Shown: positions 1 through 6,844, numbered from the stretch's first letter. The stretch is 12,787 nt of DNA from F23-D06 sp045600905 (GCA_045600905.1 JAZRYT010000140.1:1-12787), one strand, 5' to 3'. Program-made: numbers and translations. Notes: generated by a model from the sequence alone, not told the origin.

Positions 1-115
1 TGATTTCCTCGTTGAGCAACACGGTTACCAGCCCTTCGAGCACGACGAAGTCGGCCTTGTCGCGCAGCAGGTTCTTCGCCGCCCAATCGAATCTGACGTA
101 TTTTTCGGGTATCAT
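1..115 (-). CDS. Rpn-family recombination-promoting nuclease / PD-(D/E)XK transposase-like protein, N-terminal fragment
   Basis: The minus strand is open from an ATG at 115 to the window edge and encodes about 38 residues beginning MIPEKYVRFDWAAKNLLRDK. This pattern (YVRFDWA, then LLR.KADF.VLEG) resembles from memory the N-terminus of Bacteroidales proteins annotated as Rpn-family nuclease or PD-(D/E)XK putative transposase. Known members promote RecA-independent recombination and act as DNA endonucleases. The catalytic core lies outside the window, so activity cannot be judged. The fragment looks more GC-rich than the adjoining intergenic DNA. A -7 box lies 23 bp upstream of the ATG. The family call rests on one short stretch and is moderate. 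Confidence 0.6.
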   Translation of the reverse strand, partial: MIPEKYVRFDWAAKNLLRDKADFVVLEGLVTVLLNEEI

Positions 116-137
116 GGTTTCGCTTTTTTCGGAGCCG

Positions 138-145
138 CAAAGATA
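138..145 (-). promoter_or_regulatory. Bacteroidota -7 promoter box for the Rpn-like gene
   Basis: Read on the minus strand the box is TATCTTTG, a full match to TAnnTTTG, followed by GCGGC. It lies 22 nt upstream of the ATG at 115, giving a very short leader. No clear -33 TTTG is present. A second match (TATTTTTG, 214 to 207) lies further upstream. Confidence 0.6.
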
Positions 146-348
146 ATTATTATTTTCATTTGATTTTTTCATCGCATAGTTTTTTTCTTTTATTTATTAT
201 TTGCGGCAAAAATAACATAAACCATTAACTATATTGACGATTTTTAAAAAATTATATCACACTTTATTTAAGATTGTTACAAAACCAGCTTTCAAAATTT
301 AACAATCAATAGTTAAAAAACAAGTGCATGTTTGGGAGTTTTCGGGGT

Positions 349-411
349 GCCTGCGGCGCGGGGTCAACCGCAGAGGACGCGGAGTAACGCGGAGGGGCGC
401 CTACGGCGCGG
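349..411. repeat. GC-rich intergenic repeat block with three degenerate decamers
   Basis: Two 13-bp direct repeats that differ at one base (GCCTGCGGCGCGG at 349-361 and GCCTACGGCGCGG at 399-411) flank three degenerate decamers. These are ACCGCAGAGG (367-376), ACGCGGAGTA (377-386) and ACGCGGAGGG (387-396). The block is far more GC-rich than the surrounding DNA. From memory it resembles the dispersed 'CGCAGAGGACGCAGAG' type of intergenic repeat found in many environmental bacteria. No coding potential is seen. Confidence 0.7.
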
Positions 412-430
412 AGGACACACTTTATAATTA

Positions 431-472
431 TTGAACTTTGTACATTATACATTGTTAATTGGTTTTTGTATC
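431..472. repeat. Degenerate 7-bp-periodic array upstream of yitT-like gene
   Basis: Six consecutive heptamers each begin TTG or TTA, at 431, 438, 445, 452, 459 and 466 (for example TTGTACA, TTATACA, TTGTTAA). The array runs into the -7 box at 469-476, so the repeat forms the whole upstream part of the promoter. The units are degenerate. The periodicity is seen directly, but any function is unknown. Confidence 0.6.
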
Positions 473-476
473 TTTG
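469..476 (+). promoter_or_regulatory. Bacteroidota -7 promoter box for yitT-like gene
   Basis: TATCTTTG matches TAnnTTTG exactly and is followed by CACCCTCAAAAT, an initiation-region pattern nearly repeated upstream of the M16 peptidase gene. The ATG at 506 is 29 nt downstream. No properly spaced -33 TTTG is visible. Confidence 0.7.
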
Positions 477-505
477 CACCCTCAAAATAAAAATACTAAA
501 TACTT

Positions 506-1456
506 ATGAATAAACAACTTAAAAAAATCAACAAGTCAGAAATTTGGGCTTACTGCCTCCTAATTATCGGCAGCTTTCTCTTTGCCGTAGGCGATGTAAT
601 GTTCGTCAACCCTTATTTGCTTGCTCCTGGCGGGACATACGGTTTGGCCAACGTATTCAACACATTGTGGCCTTGGAGAATCAGTTTTTACGCTATTTGT
701 ATGGACATTCCTTTGCTGTTGATTGGAACGTGGATTCTCGGTCCCCGTTTCGGCGTTAAGACTGTCATTTCGACCATTTTGATTTTCGCCTTCACTTGGG
801 TTATTGAAACTTTGTGGGGATACGATCCCGTCATCCACGAAGGTATTGTCGCCCAAGCTGACGGCATTCAGTCTTTAGTTCAAATACCCCACGGAGATAA
901 CTTTTTCCGTCCTGACTATTTTCTGAACACAGTAGTGGCAGGTGTCATCTACGGCATTGCCATCGGACTGATTTTCAAATCCGGTGCCACATCAGGCGGT
1001 AGTGACATCATCTCAATGATTCTGCACAAATACACGAAGATATCTCTCGGCACACTCGTTTTGGTGGTCGATTCCTGCATCACACTCACCACTTTGATAG
1101 CATTCAAGCAAATCCGTCTGCCGATTTATTCCATCATCCTCATTGCCATTGAAAGCAAGGTCATCGACCTCATTGTAGATGGTATCAAATCCTATAAAAC
1201 GGCCTTCGTCGTTACTGACAGAGTAGAGGAAGTCCGCCATTTTATTCTCCACGATATGAAACGCGGCGGCACGGTGTTCGCCGGTACAGGACTTTACCAG
1301 GGTGCTGAAAGACAAATGATTTACGTCACACTTGACCGTACGGATCTCATCAAGCTCAAATCAAATTTGCGCCGTTTGGATCCCGCCGCATTTGTCAATG
1401 TGATTGAAAGCTCTGAAATTATGGGTATCGGTTTCAAAGCCCTCCCCGAAGAATAA
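506..1456 (+). CDS. YitT family membrane protein (YitT_membrane + DUF2179 domains)
   Basis: This 316-residue inner-membrane protein has the usual two-part YitT layout. Hydrophobic segments lie at about residues 13-35, 58-79, 84-104, 138-157, 181-200 and 206-224. The early stretch NPYLLAPGG (35-43) and the later SGATSGGSD (159-167) are typical family loops. The soluble DUF2179 (YitT C-terminal) domain covers about 232-316 and includes GGTVFAGTGLYQG (254-266) and LDPAAFVNVIESSEIMG near the end. Family members are mostly of unknown function, and a transport-related role has been suggested for some. It is alone on its strand and has its own promoter. It ends 2 bp from the stop codon of the convergent uvrB. 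The length is normal for the family and there are no frame problems. The family assignment is firm; the biochemical role is unknown. Confidence 0.9.
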   Translation: MNKQLKKINKSEIWAYCLLIIGSFLFAVGDVMFVNPYLLAPGGTYGLANVFNTLWPWRISFYAICMDIPLLLIGTWILGPRFGVKTVISTILIFAFTWVIETLWGYDPVIHEGIVAQADGIQSLVQIPHGDNFFRPDYFLNTVVAGVIYGIAIGLIFKSGATSGGSDIISMILHKYTKISLGTLVLVVDSCITLTTLIAFKQIRLPIYSIILIAIESKVIDLIVDGIKSYKTAFVVTDRVEEVRHFILHDMKRGGTVFAGTGLYQGAERQMIYVTLDRTDLIKLKSNLRRLDPAAFVNVIESSEIMGIGFKALPEE

Positions 1457-1458
1457 GT

Positions 1459-3492
1459 CTAATAATTTTTTATTCGCTGTTCGATAGCGAGTATTTCATC
1501 GCGCAAGGAGGTTGCCACGTCAAAGTCCAAATCCTTAACGGCTTTGTCCATCTCCTTGCGCAATTTTTTCATACGCGTCTTCAGTTGTTCGACGTTGAGC
1601 AACATAATGTTGTCCTCAGCAGCCTGCGGTGTCGGTTTTTCCATCATCGCATACTGTTTCTTACCCTTCTCACTCTTCATCGTGACAGCCTCGTCAATTT
1701 GGCCGGCGAGGTAGATTTCCTCCGACTTCACCACGCCTTTGGGAACGATGTGGTATTTTTCATTGTAAGCCATTTGTTTAGCCCTGCGTCTGGCTGTTTC
1801 GTCCATCGTGGCCTGCATAGATTTGGTCACTTTGTTAGCATAGAAGATGACATGTCCGTTCACGTGGCGCGCGGCACGTCCTGCCGTCTGTGTCAAGGAA
1901 CGTTCGTTACGCAAAAAGCCCTCCTTGTCCGCATCCATCACGGCCACCAACGAGACCTCAGGCAAATCCAGGCCTTCACGCAAAAGGTTCACACCTACTA
2001 AGACATCAATGGCACCGAAACGCAAATCCTTTAAAATCTCGACACGGTCCAATGTGTCAACATCCGAGTGAATGTAGCAAGACTTTATACCTATATTAAT
2101 AAGGTATGAATTCAATTCCTCTGCCATTCGTTTGGTCAAGGTGGTGACCAGTACACGCTCACCCTTATCTACTGTGTCTTCAATTTCGTTCAGCAAATCA
2201 TCCACCTGATTGGTGGCGGGGCGCACTTCTATTGGCGGATCCAACAGTCCCGTTGGGCGCACCACCTGCTCCACGACCACGCCCCCCGACTTTTTCAACT
2301 CGAACTCGGCGGGTGTCGCGCTCATAAAAATAGTCTGTCCAATGAGGTTCTCAAATTCGTCAAACTTCAACGGACGGTTGTCCAAAGCGGCAGGCAGGCG
2401 GAAGCCATAATCTACCAGATTGATTTTGCGGGAGCGGTCGCCGCCATACATCGCCCCAATTTGCGGAACAGTGACGTGACTTTCATCTACCACTAAAACA
2501 AAATCTTCAGGGAAAAAGTCCAAGATGCAGAACGGACGTTCGCCCGGTTTGCGCTTATCAAAATATCGGGAATAGTTTTCTATACCCGAGCAATAGCCCA
2601 GCTCCTTCATCATCTCCACGTCGTAATTGACGCGGTCATCCAAGCGTTTGGCTTCCAGATGTTTGCCTATTGATTTCAAATATTCTATTTGCGCTCCCAA
2701 ATCCAACTTAATATTGTAGATGGCCTCATTCATCGATTCCTGCGTGGTAACGAAAATGCTGGCGGGATAAATCGTGATTTGGTCAATTTTCTGAATCACA
2801 CCACCAGACAGCGGTTCGATTTCGGAGATGGATTCAATTTCATCATCAAAGAAGAGAATTCGATAGGCTATCTCATTATAAGGAGGGAAGATATCCACCG
2901 TGTCGCCTTTTACGCGGAACTGTGCGGGCTGCAAATTAAGCTCCGTACGAGAATACAGCGAATTGACAAAAGCCAAAAGCAGTTTGTTGCGGTCGATAAC
3001 CATTCCTGTATGGATATGAATGACGTTTTGGGCAAAATCATCGGGGTTGCCGATGCCGTAGATGCAGGACACAGAAGCAATTACGATGACATCGCGGCGA
3101 CCGGAAAGCAGCGATGCCGTCGTATGCAGTCGCAACTTCTCGATTTCGTCGTTGATGGCCAAATCTTTCTCTATATACGTATTAGTGGTTGGAATATATG
3201 CCTCCGGCTGATAATAATCGTAGTAGGAGACGTAGTACTCCACCGCATTTTCAGGAAAAAACTGCTTGAACTCGCTGTACAATTGCGCGGCAAGTGTTTT
3301 ATTGTGACTAAGAATCAATGCCGGCCGGTTGGCTTTGGCCAACACATTGGCAATGGTAAAAGTTTTGCCCGAACCAGTCACGCCGAGCAGCGTTTGGGCT
3401 TCGTCCCCGCGTTTAAGGCCCTCCACCAGCTGTTCAATAGCAGTGGGCTGGTCTCCAGAGGGTTGGTATGATGAAACAAGTTTGAAATCCAT
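1459..3492 (-). CDS. uvrB: UvrABC excision nuclease subunit B
   Basis: This 677-residue protein is full length for UvrB, the helicase-like damage-verification subunit of nucleotide excision repair. It receives DNA from UvrA and recruits UvrC. Visible motifs are Walker A GVTGSGKT (37-44), the beta-hairpin region YYDYYQPEAYIP (90-101), SCIYG (142-146), the DRVNYD / ELGYCSGIENYSRYF block (286-311), DEExx-like VVDESH (334-339), SATPAEFEL (391-399), REGLDLPEV (505-513) and helicase motif VI QTAGRAARH (535-543). The C-terminal UVR motif that binds UvrC is at about 636-675. The start MDFKLVSSYQPSGDQP aligns with the conserved UvrB N-terminus, which fixes the ATG at 3492. The same-strand ATPase gene ends 130 bp upstream. 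No clear -7 box of its own was found in that gap, so it may be co-transcribed with the ATPase or use a weak promoter. Confidence 0.98.
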   Translation of the reverse strand: MDFKLVSSYQPSGDQPTAIEQLVEGLKRGDEAQTLLGVTGSGKTFTIANVLAKANRPALILSHNKTLAAQLYSEFKQFFPENAVEYYVSYYDYYQPEAYIPTTNTYIEKDLAINDEIEKLRLHTTASLLSGRRDVIVIASVSCIYGIGNPDDFAQNVIHIHTGMVIDRNKLLLAFVNSLYSRTELNLQPAQFRVKGDTVDIFPPYNEIAYRILFFDDEIESISEIEPLSGGVIQKIDQITIYPASIFVTTQESMNEAIYNIKLDLGAQIEYLKSIGKHLEAKRLDDRVNYDVEMMKELGYCSGIENYSRYFDKRKPGERPFCILDFFPEDFVLVVDESHVTVPQIGAMYGGDRSRKINLVDYGFRLPAALDNRPLKFDEFENLIGQTIFMSATPAEFELKKSGGVVVEQVVRPTGLLDPPIEVRPATNQVDDLLNEIEDTVDKGERVLVTTLTKRMAEELNSYLINIGIKSCYIHSDVDTLDRVEILKDLRFGAIDVLVGVNLLREGLDLPEVSLVAVMDADKEGFLRNERSLTQTAGRAARHVNGHVIFYANKVTKSMQATMDETARRRAKQMAYNEKYHIVPKGVVKSEEIYLAGQIDEAVTMKSEKGKKQYAMMEKPTPQAAEDNIMLLNVEQLKTRMKKLRKEMDKAVKDLDFDVATSLRDEILAIEQRIKNY

Positions 3493-3518
3493 TAATTCTC
3501 TATCGTATGCTGTGTTAA

Positions 3519-3668
3519 CTAAAATTCTTTTCCTGTTTGGAACCTAATATAAGATGTGGTATTCTGAAAAACAGGACCTTCGGATAAGGAAAATCCATTT
3601 TTCGCCGATATCTTCCTAAAGATCACAGTTCCAACTGATAACCCTGACCTATCTGCTTTAATAACCAT
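3519..3668 (-). CDS. Possible small protein or outer-membrane-protein relic (49 residues)
   Basis: An ATG at 3668 opens a 49-codon frame that overlaps the last 15 codons of the ATPase gene in another frame and stops at 3519, 26 bp before uvrB. The product begins MVIKADRSGLSVG and ends TTSYIRFQTGKEF. The composition looks protein-like, and the terminal aromatic residue preceded by an alternating polar/hydrophobic stretch resembles the last strand of an outer-membrane beta-barrel. No family is recognised and no ribosome-binding site is seen. It could be a real small gene, the 3' remnant of a displaced gene, or a chance open frame. Confidence is low. Confidence 0.2.
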   Translation of the reverse strand: MVIKADRSGLSVGTVIFRKISAKNGFSLSEGPVFQNTTSYIRFQTGKEF

Positions 3669-4795
3669 AATTGCAAAAACGGATCATTGACCATATAAGT
3701 TTTATTGTTCTTGCCATCAGAATAATGTGTAATCCAATCTCCATCCAACAATTGTTTAATGGCTGATTGAACACTGCTGGAGGATTTAAGTTGGTGTCGG
3801 CGCACAAAATCACCGGACGTCACACGATTGGCAGTCCCATCAGCGGCTATCGCATACAGGACCTCCTTCGGTTGCGGCGACAGTGTGGAAAGCATCTTTT
3901 TATAAGTATGCTCGTTTTCCAGTATTATATCCTCAATAGCCCGTAACATAATAGAGGCATCACAAATAGTGTTTTCGTACGTCATCGAAAAAGCCACGTT
4001 GAATGTCTTTTGCAAGCAAAAAGTGTTACCATTCAACAACTTATATATTAATTCTGCTTCCTTTACGGCTATATTTTTATGGTATTCCTTAAAATGAAAA
4101 TCTAAAAAATCGACATACTTCCGAACTTCGAGTTTGTCCAAATTCATCATAGTGGAACTGGCATAAAAGGGGCGAGAAACATTGTTGAACATCTCAGTAA
4201 GCAGATGACGTTCAGAGCCAGCAAATATAAATTGCGCATTGCTACAATGCTGAATGTGCGTTCGCAACAATGCTTCCGTATTTTTTTCAGGATAATGTGC
4301 AATTTGCTGAAATTCATCGATAGCGATTACGCACGGTTTATCTGCTTTGTCGATATAGTCGAAAATCTCCTTCAACGTGTATTCGGGATCGCGCAACGCT
4401 CCTAAGGAAAAACAAAATTTGGGCATTCCTGAAACCACATCGTATTTCAATTCGCCACTTATGGAACGAACCGTAGAAACAAAAGTGTCAACCATTTTGC
4501 GGCTCTGCGGTTTCAATGTGTCAAACAATTCCTGCCCTAACAAGTAGATAAATTCCTTAAGGGAAGATGTTGCCAAAATATCAACAAAGAACAAATAACA
4601 TTGTCCTTTTAGGATTTCCTGCCGGAAACAATGATTAATGAGGCCTGTCTTCCCAATACGACGGGGGGAGGTCAGCACCACATTATGTCCATTGGTAATA
4701 TGACGTGTTAACAATTCCGTTTCTGCTTCGCGGTCGCAGAAATAGGCTTCTGGTATTTCCCCTTTGAAAAAAAACGGGTTGGTCGGTTGATACAT
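3623..4795 (-). CDS. ATPase_2-type P-loop ATPase with C-terminal winged helix
   Basis: This 390-residue STAND-like/MNS-type ATPase is of the archaeal ATPase (ATPase_2, PF01637) group. Walker A is SPRRIGKT (43-50), preceded by the family-typical short N-terminus ending FCDREAE. Walker B is CVIAIDEFQQIAHY (155-168, with D160 and E161), and the sensor-like strand is FIFAGSERHLL (189-199). Residues about 300-375 (LSPQPKEVLYAIAADG onward, then SSSSVQSAIKQLLDGDWI) form a winged helix-turn-helix. The end DPFLQLWLL is the usual start of a DUF234-like tail, but here the tail is cut short, so no PD-(D/E)XK nuclease lobe is present. The cellular role of the family is poorly known, and NTP-dependent DNA or signalling functions are guessed. 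It has a good -7 box and a palindrome over its promoter. It is the only gene upstream of uvrB on that strand in this window. Confidence 0.88.
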   Translation of the reverse strand: MYQPTNPFFFKGEIPEAYFCDREAETELLTRHITNGHNVVLTSPRRIGKTGLINHCFRQEILKGQCYLFFVDILATSSLKEFIYLLGQELFDTLKPQSRKMVDTFVSTVRSISGELKYDVVSGMPKFCFSLGALRDPEYTLKEIFDYIDKADKPCVIAIDEFQQIAHYPEKNTEALLRTHIQHCSNAQFIFAGSERHLLTEMFNNVSRPFYASSTMMNLDKLEVRKYVDFLDFHFKEYHKNIAVKEAELIYKLLNGNTFCLQKTFNVAFSMTYENTICDASIMLRAIEDIILENEHTYKKMLSTLSPQPKEVLYAIAADGTANRVTSGDFVRRHQLKSSSSVQSAIKQLLDGDWITHYSDGKNNKTYMVNDPFLQLWLLKQIGQGYQLEL

Positions 4796-4815
4796 TTTGT
4801 TCGTTTTTAAGGCCG

Positions 4816-4823
4816 CAAAAATA
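4816..4823 (-). promoter_or_regulatory. Bacteroidota -7 promoter box for the first ATPase gene
   Basis: Read on the minus strand the box is TATTTTTG, an exact TAnnTTTG match followed by CGGCCTTAAAAA, 20 nt upstream of the ATG at 4795. The palindrome at 4835-4853 lies 11 bp upstream, covering the spacer and -33 region. Confidence 0.75.
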
Positions 4824-4834
4824 CATTTTTTATG

Positions 4835-4867
4835 ATTATGCTGTCAGCATAATGCCAGCAGCATAAT
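4835..4867. repeat. Palindrome plus third half-site over the ATPase promoter
   Basis: ATTATGCTG (4835-4843), one T, then CAGCATAAT (4845-4853) form a perfect 9-bp palindrome with a 1-bp centre. A third copy of CAGCATAAT follows at 4859-4867, 14 bp on. The same stretch can be read as four 7-bp units starting GC at 4840, 4847, 4854 and 4861. It occupies the -33/spacer zone of the ATPase promoter, so an operator role is plausible but unproven. The alternative is a degenerate tandem heptamer array. Confidence 0.7.
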
Positions 4868-4886
4868 TAAATTGGTGAAAATAGGA

Positions 4887-4914
4887 GTTTAAAGTTTAAG
4901 GTTCAAAGTTTAAA
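4887..4914. repeat. Four tandem 7-bp repeats (GTTTAAA type)
   Basis: The units GTTTAAA, GTTTAAG, GTTCAAA and GTTTAAA are exactly adjacent. The array ends 19 bp before the -7 box of the M16 peptidase gene, so it covers its upstream and -33 area. This is a short heptamer microsatellite, and no function is known. Confidence 0.85.
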
Positions 4915-4933
4915 AAGTCAAAGTCTATTTTTC

Positions 4934-4941
4934 TATTTTTG
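4934..4941 (+). promoter_or_regulatory. Bacteroidota -7 promoter box for the M16 peptidase gene
   Basis: TATTTTTG matches TAnnTTTG exactly and is followed by CGCCCTCAAAAT, nearly identical to the segment after the yitT promoter box. The ATG at 4960 is 18 nt downstream. The box overlaps an in-frame TTG at 4939, which rules that TTG out as a practical start. Confidence 0.8.
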
Positions 4942-4959
4942 CGCCCTCAAAATTCAGCA

Positions 4960-6195
4960 ATGCTTACTATCAAAAGAAAAACCCTCGATAACGGTCTGCG
5001 CGTGATTGTTCACGAAGACCACACAACGCCGCTGGCAGCCTGCAATGTAGTCTATAACGTCGGTTCCCGCGACGAGCATCCCGACCACACGGGTTTCGCG
5101 CACCTGATGGAACATTTTATGTTCACAGGCTCCAAAAATGTGCCCGATTACGACAAGGCGCTGCAGAAAGTGGGCGCCATCAACAACGCCTACACTTCGC
5201 AGGACCTCACAAATTACTACGTTGTGCTGCCCGCCAACAACATCGAGACCGCCCTCTGGATCGAGTCCGACCGTATGCACGAGCTCGCCTTCAAGCAAGT
5301 CTCTCTCGACATCCAAAAGCAAGTAGTCATCGAAGAGTTCAAAGAGAATTACCTCAATCGTCCTTACGGCGATTTGGCAATGCTTTTCAACCAGATGGCC
5401 TACCAGCGCCATCCCTACCAGTGGCTTCCCATTGGTAAAAAAACGGAACACATCGCCGAAGTCGATATGGCGATGATTAAGGATTTTTACTATCGTTTCT
5501 ACCGTCCTAACAACGCCGTGTTGGTTGTGGCCGGCAACGTGCACTACGATGAGGTTATGCCCTTAGTGGAAAAATGGTTCGGTGATATTCCGATGGGTGA
5601 TGTGCCCGCCAAAAACTATCCTAAGGAACTGCCCCAGACGGAGGCGCGCGTTCTGACAGTGGAGCGCGACGTGCCATCCGACCTCCTGCTCAAAGGCTGG
5701 CACATGTGCGACCGTATGCACCCCGACTATTACGCCTGCGACCTGCTGTCCGATATGTTCGGCACGGGGCAGTCGTCTTACCTGTACAAAGAGTTGGTCA
5801 CCGACCGCAAAATCTTCACCGACATTTCCGCATCCATTATGGGCACAAGCGATGACGGACTCTTCCTCATCAGCGGACGCCCCGTTGACGGCATTCCCGT
5901 GGAGCAGGCCGATGCAGCACTTTGCGACTTCCTGTACGGTTATCAGTTCGGCTCCAACTTCGCACACGACTTGCAGAAAGTGCAGAACCGCGCCGAATCT
6001 ATCTTGCTGAACAATGAAATCAAGATTGACGACCGCGCCACCAACATCGCCGTGGGTGAGACTATCTCCAACGCCGAGTACTTCCTCAACGAACGCGAGC
6101 ACTACTTTGACGTCACCGAGGAGCAAATGCGCCGCCTCACAAAAGAGATGTTTACCGAAAGCGGCAGTTGCACCCTGTATTATAAAGCGAAATAG
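4960..6195 (+). CDS. M16 family zinc metallopeptidase (insulinase-like, M16B)
   Basis: This 411-residue processing-peptidase-type metallopeptidase has the inverted zinc motif HLMEH (48-52, numbering from the ATG at 4960). The distal glutamate ligand is in VVIEEFKE (E125 or E126). Typical family features are the start LDNGLRVIVHED, the phrase YNVGSRDE (32-39), and the mid-protein HPYQWLPIGK and FYRPNNAVLVVAGN. The second, non-catalytic half follows, giving the two-domain length of about 410 expected for M16B. There is no signal peptide or lipobox, so it probably acts in the cytoplasm on peptides. The frame can be extended to a TTG at 4939, but that codon lies inside the -7 box, so the ATG at 4960 is preferred. 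It is monocistronic. The paired inactive M16 partner often seen next to such genes is not adjacent here. Confidence 0.93.
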   Translation: MLTIKRKTLDNGLRVIVHEDHTTPLAACNVVYNVGSRDEHPDHTGFAHLMEHFMFTGSKNVPDYDKALQKVGAINNAYTSQDLTNYYVVLPANNIETALWIESDRMHELAFKQVSLDIQKQVVIEEFKENYLNRPYGDLAMLFNQMAYQRHPYQWLPIGKKTEHIAEVDMAMIKDFYYRFYRPNNAVLVVAGNVHYDEVMPLVEKWFGDIPMGDVPAKNYPKELPQTEARVLTVERDVPSDLLLKGWHMCDRMHPDYYACDLLSDMFGTGQSSYLYKELVTDRKIFTDISASIMGTSDDGLFLISGRPVDGIPVEQADAALCDFLYGYQFGSNFAHDLQKVQNRAESILLNNEIKIDDRATNIAVGETISNAEYFLNEREHYFDVTEEQMRRLTKEMFTESGSCTLYYKAK

Positions 6196-6242
6196 CTTTT
6201 GACCATTAGCTATTATTTCCTATTCGCCCCCACAGTCCCATT

Positions 6243-6274
6243 CTACGCCTCTCCCCATCTACCCATCTACCAAC
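6243..6274. repeat. Degenerate 8-bp-periodic array after the M16 gene
   Basis: Four octamers beginning CT(A/C) follow each other: CTACGCCT (6243), CTCCCCAT (6251), CTACCCAT (6259) and CTACCAAC (6267). Within these, CCCATCTA occurs twice in exact tandem (6254-6269). The array sits between the M16 stop codon and the sigma factor locus. No terminator hairpin is evident here. Confidence 0.55.
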
Positions 6275-6294
6275 TCATATTTGGCCCTTTTCCC

Positions 6295-6302
6295 TATTTT
6301 TA
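6295..6302 (+). promoter_or_regulatory. Degenerate -7 box for the sigma/WG/GIN locus
   Basis: TATTTTTA matches TAnnTTTG except for the last base (A for G) and lies 21 nt upstream of the sigma factor ATG, at the spacing seen for other genes here. It may be a weak or decayed promoter. Alternatively the locus may use its own ECF sigma factor through a different motif. Confidence 0.35.
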
Positions 6303-6323
6303 CATCTTACTAAAAAGACAACG

Positions 6324-6802
6324 ATGCAAGCACAACGGTTTTGGACAAGGGCTTATCAGAAGAACATCAACAAAATGATTGGTGTTTGCTACCGCTATGT
6401 GGGCGACCGGCAGGTGGCGGAGGACTTGGCGCACGAGGCCTTCCTCATTGCCATTGAGAAGTCGGCTTCGTGTCGGAAATTGGGAAGCTTTGAGAGCTGG
6501 TTGATGCGGATCACCCTGAACACCACGCTTATGTATCTTCGGAAACGTCCCGACTTCATTCCCATAGAAGATGCGCACTCGGTGGGTGAATTGCCCGTAT
6601 ATGAGGAAACTGCAAAATTTAAGGAGAACGACTTTACCAAAGAGGAAATTTTGGATGCCGTTTGTGCTCTGCCCGACCGTCATCGAGCGGTATTCAATCT
6701 TTATGTATTTGAAAACCAAAACATAAGCAGATTGCAGAGACACTAAATATCGGAGAAAGAAGTTCCAAGCGCTACTTGGCGGAGGCCCGCCAGCAATTGT
6801 AG
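6324..6802 (+). pseudogene. ECF-type RNA polymerase sigma factor, frameshifted in region 4.2
   Basis: The first 140 codons encode a sigma-70 ECF factor. Region 2 is at about residues 5-75 (DRQVAEDLAHEAFLIAIEK, then FESWLMRITLNTTLMYLRKR). Region 4 starts at about EILDAVCALPDRHRAVFNLYVFENQ. The frame then shifts and stops at 6744-6746. Adding one A to the A run at 6718-6721 restores KHKQIAETLNIGERSSKRYL and AEARQQL, a normal helix-turn-helix of region 4.2, up to a TAG at 6800-6802. The gene as read therefore lacks its -35-recognition helix. The cause could be a real mutation, a phase-variable or slippage site, or a homopolymer sequencing error. It heads a locus with the WG-repeat and GIN-domain genes downstream in the same direction. 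Such factors are normally held inactive by a partner protein, often encoded next door. Confidence 0.85.
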
Positions 6803-6844
6803 CAAACCCTGTCACAACTTCAAAAGAACAGACAAGCTCACATT

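Larger units (their letters stand above)
116..505. other. Divergent intergenic region between the Rpn-like gene and yitT-like gene
   Basis: No gene was found in this 390-bp stretch. It is strongly AT-rich apart from one GC-rich island at about 340-415. It holds one or two minus-strand -7 boxes (138-145, and a weaker candidate at 207-214 reading TATTTTTG), a decamer repeat block flanked by direct repeats (349-411), a 7-bp-periodic array (431-472) and a plus-strand -7 box (469-476). Confidence 0.7.

Noticed and set aside
225..316. Inverted repeat TTAACTAT (225-232) / ATAGTTAA (309-316)
   Set aside because: Eight A/T-rich bases separated by 76 bp are expected by chance in such AT-rich DNA.
2689..3471. 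260-codon plus-strand frame opposite uvrB
   Set aside because: It is a shadow of the fully conserved uvrB coding sequence and shows no recognisable protein motif.
4939..4959. TTG at 4939 as start of the M16 peptidase
   Set aside because: The codon is part of the -7 promoter box, and the ATG at 4960 begins exactly where M16 homology starts.
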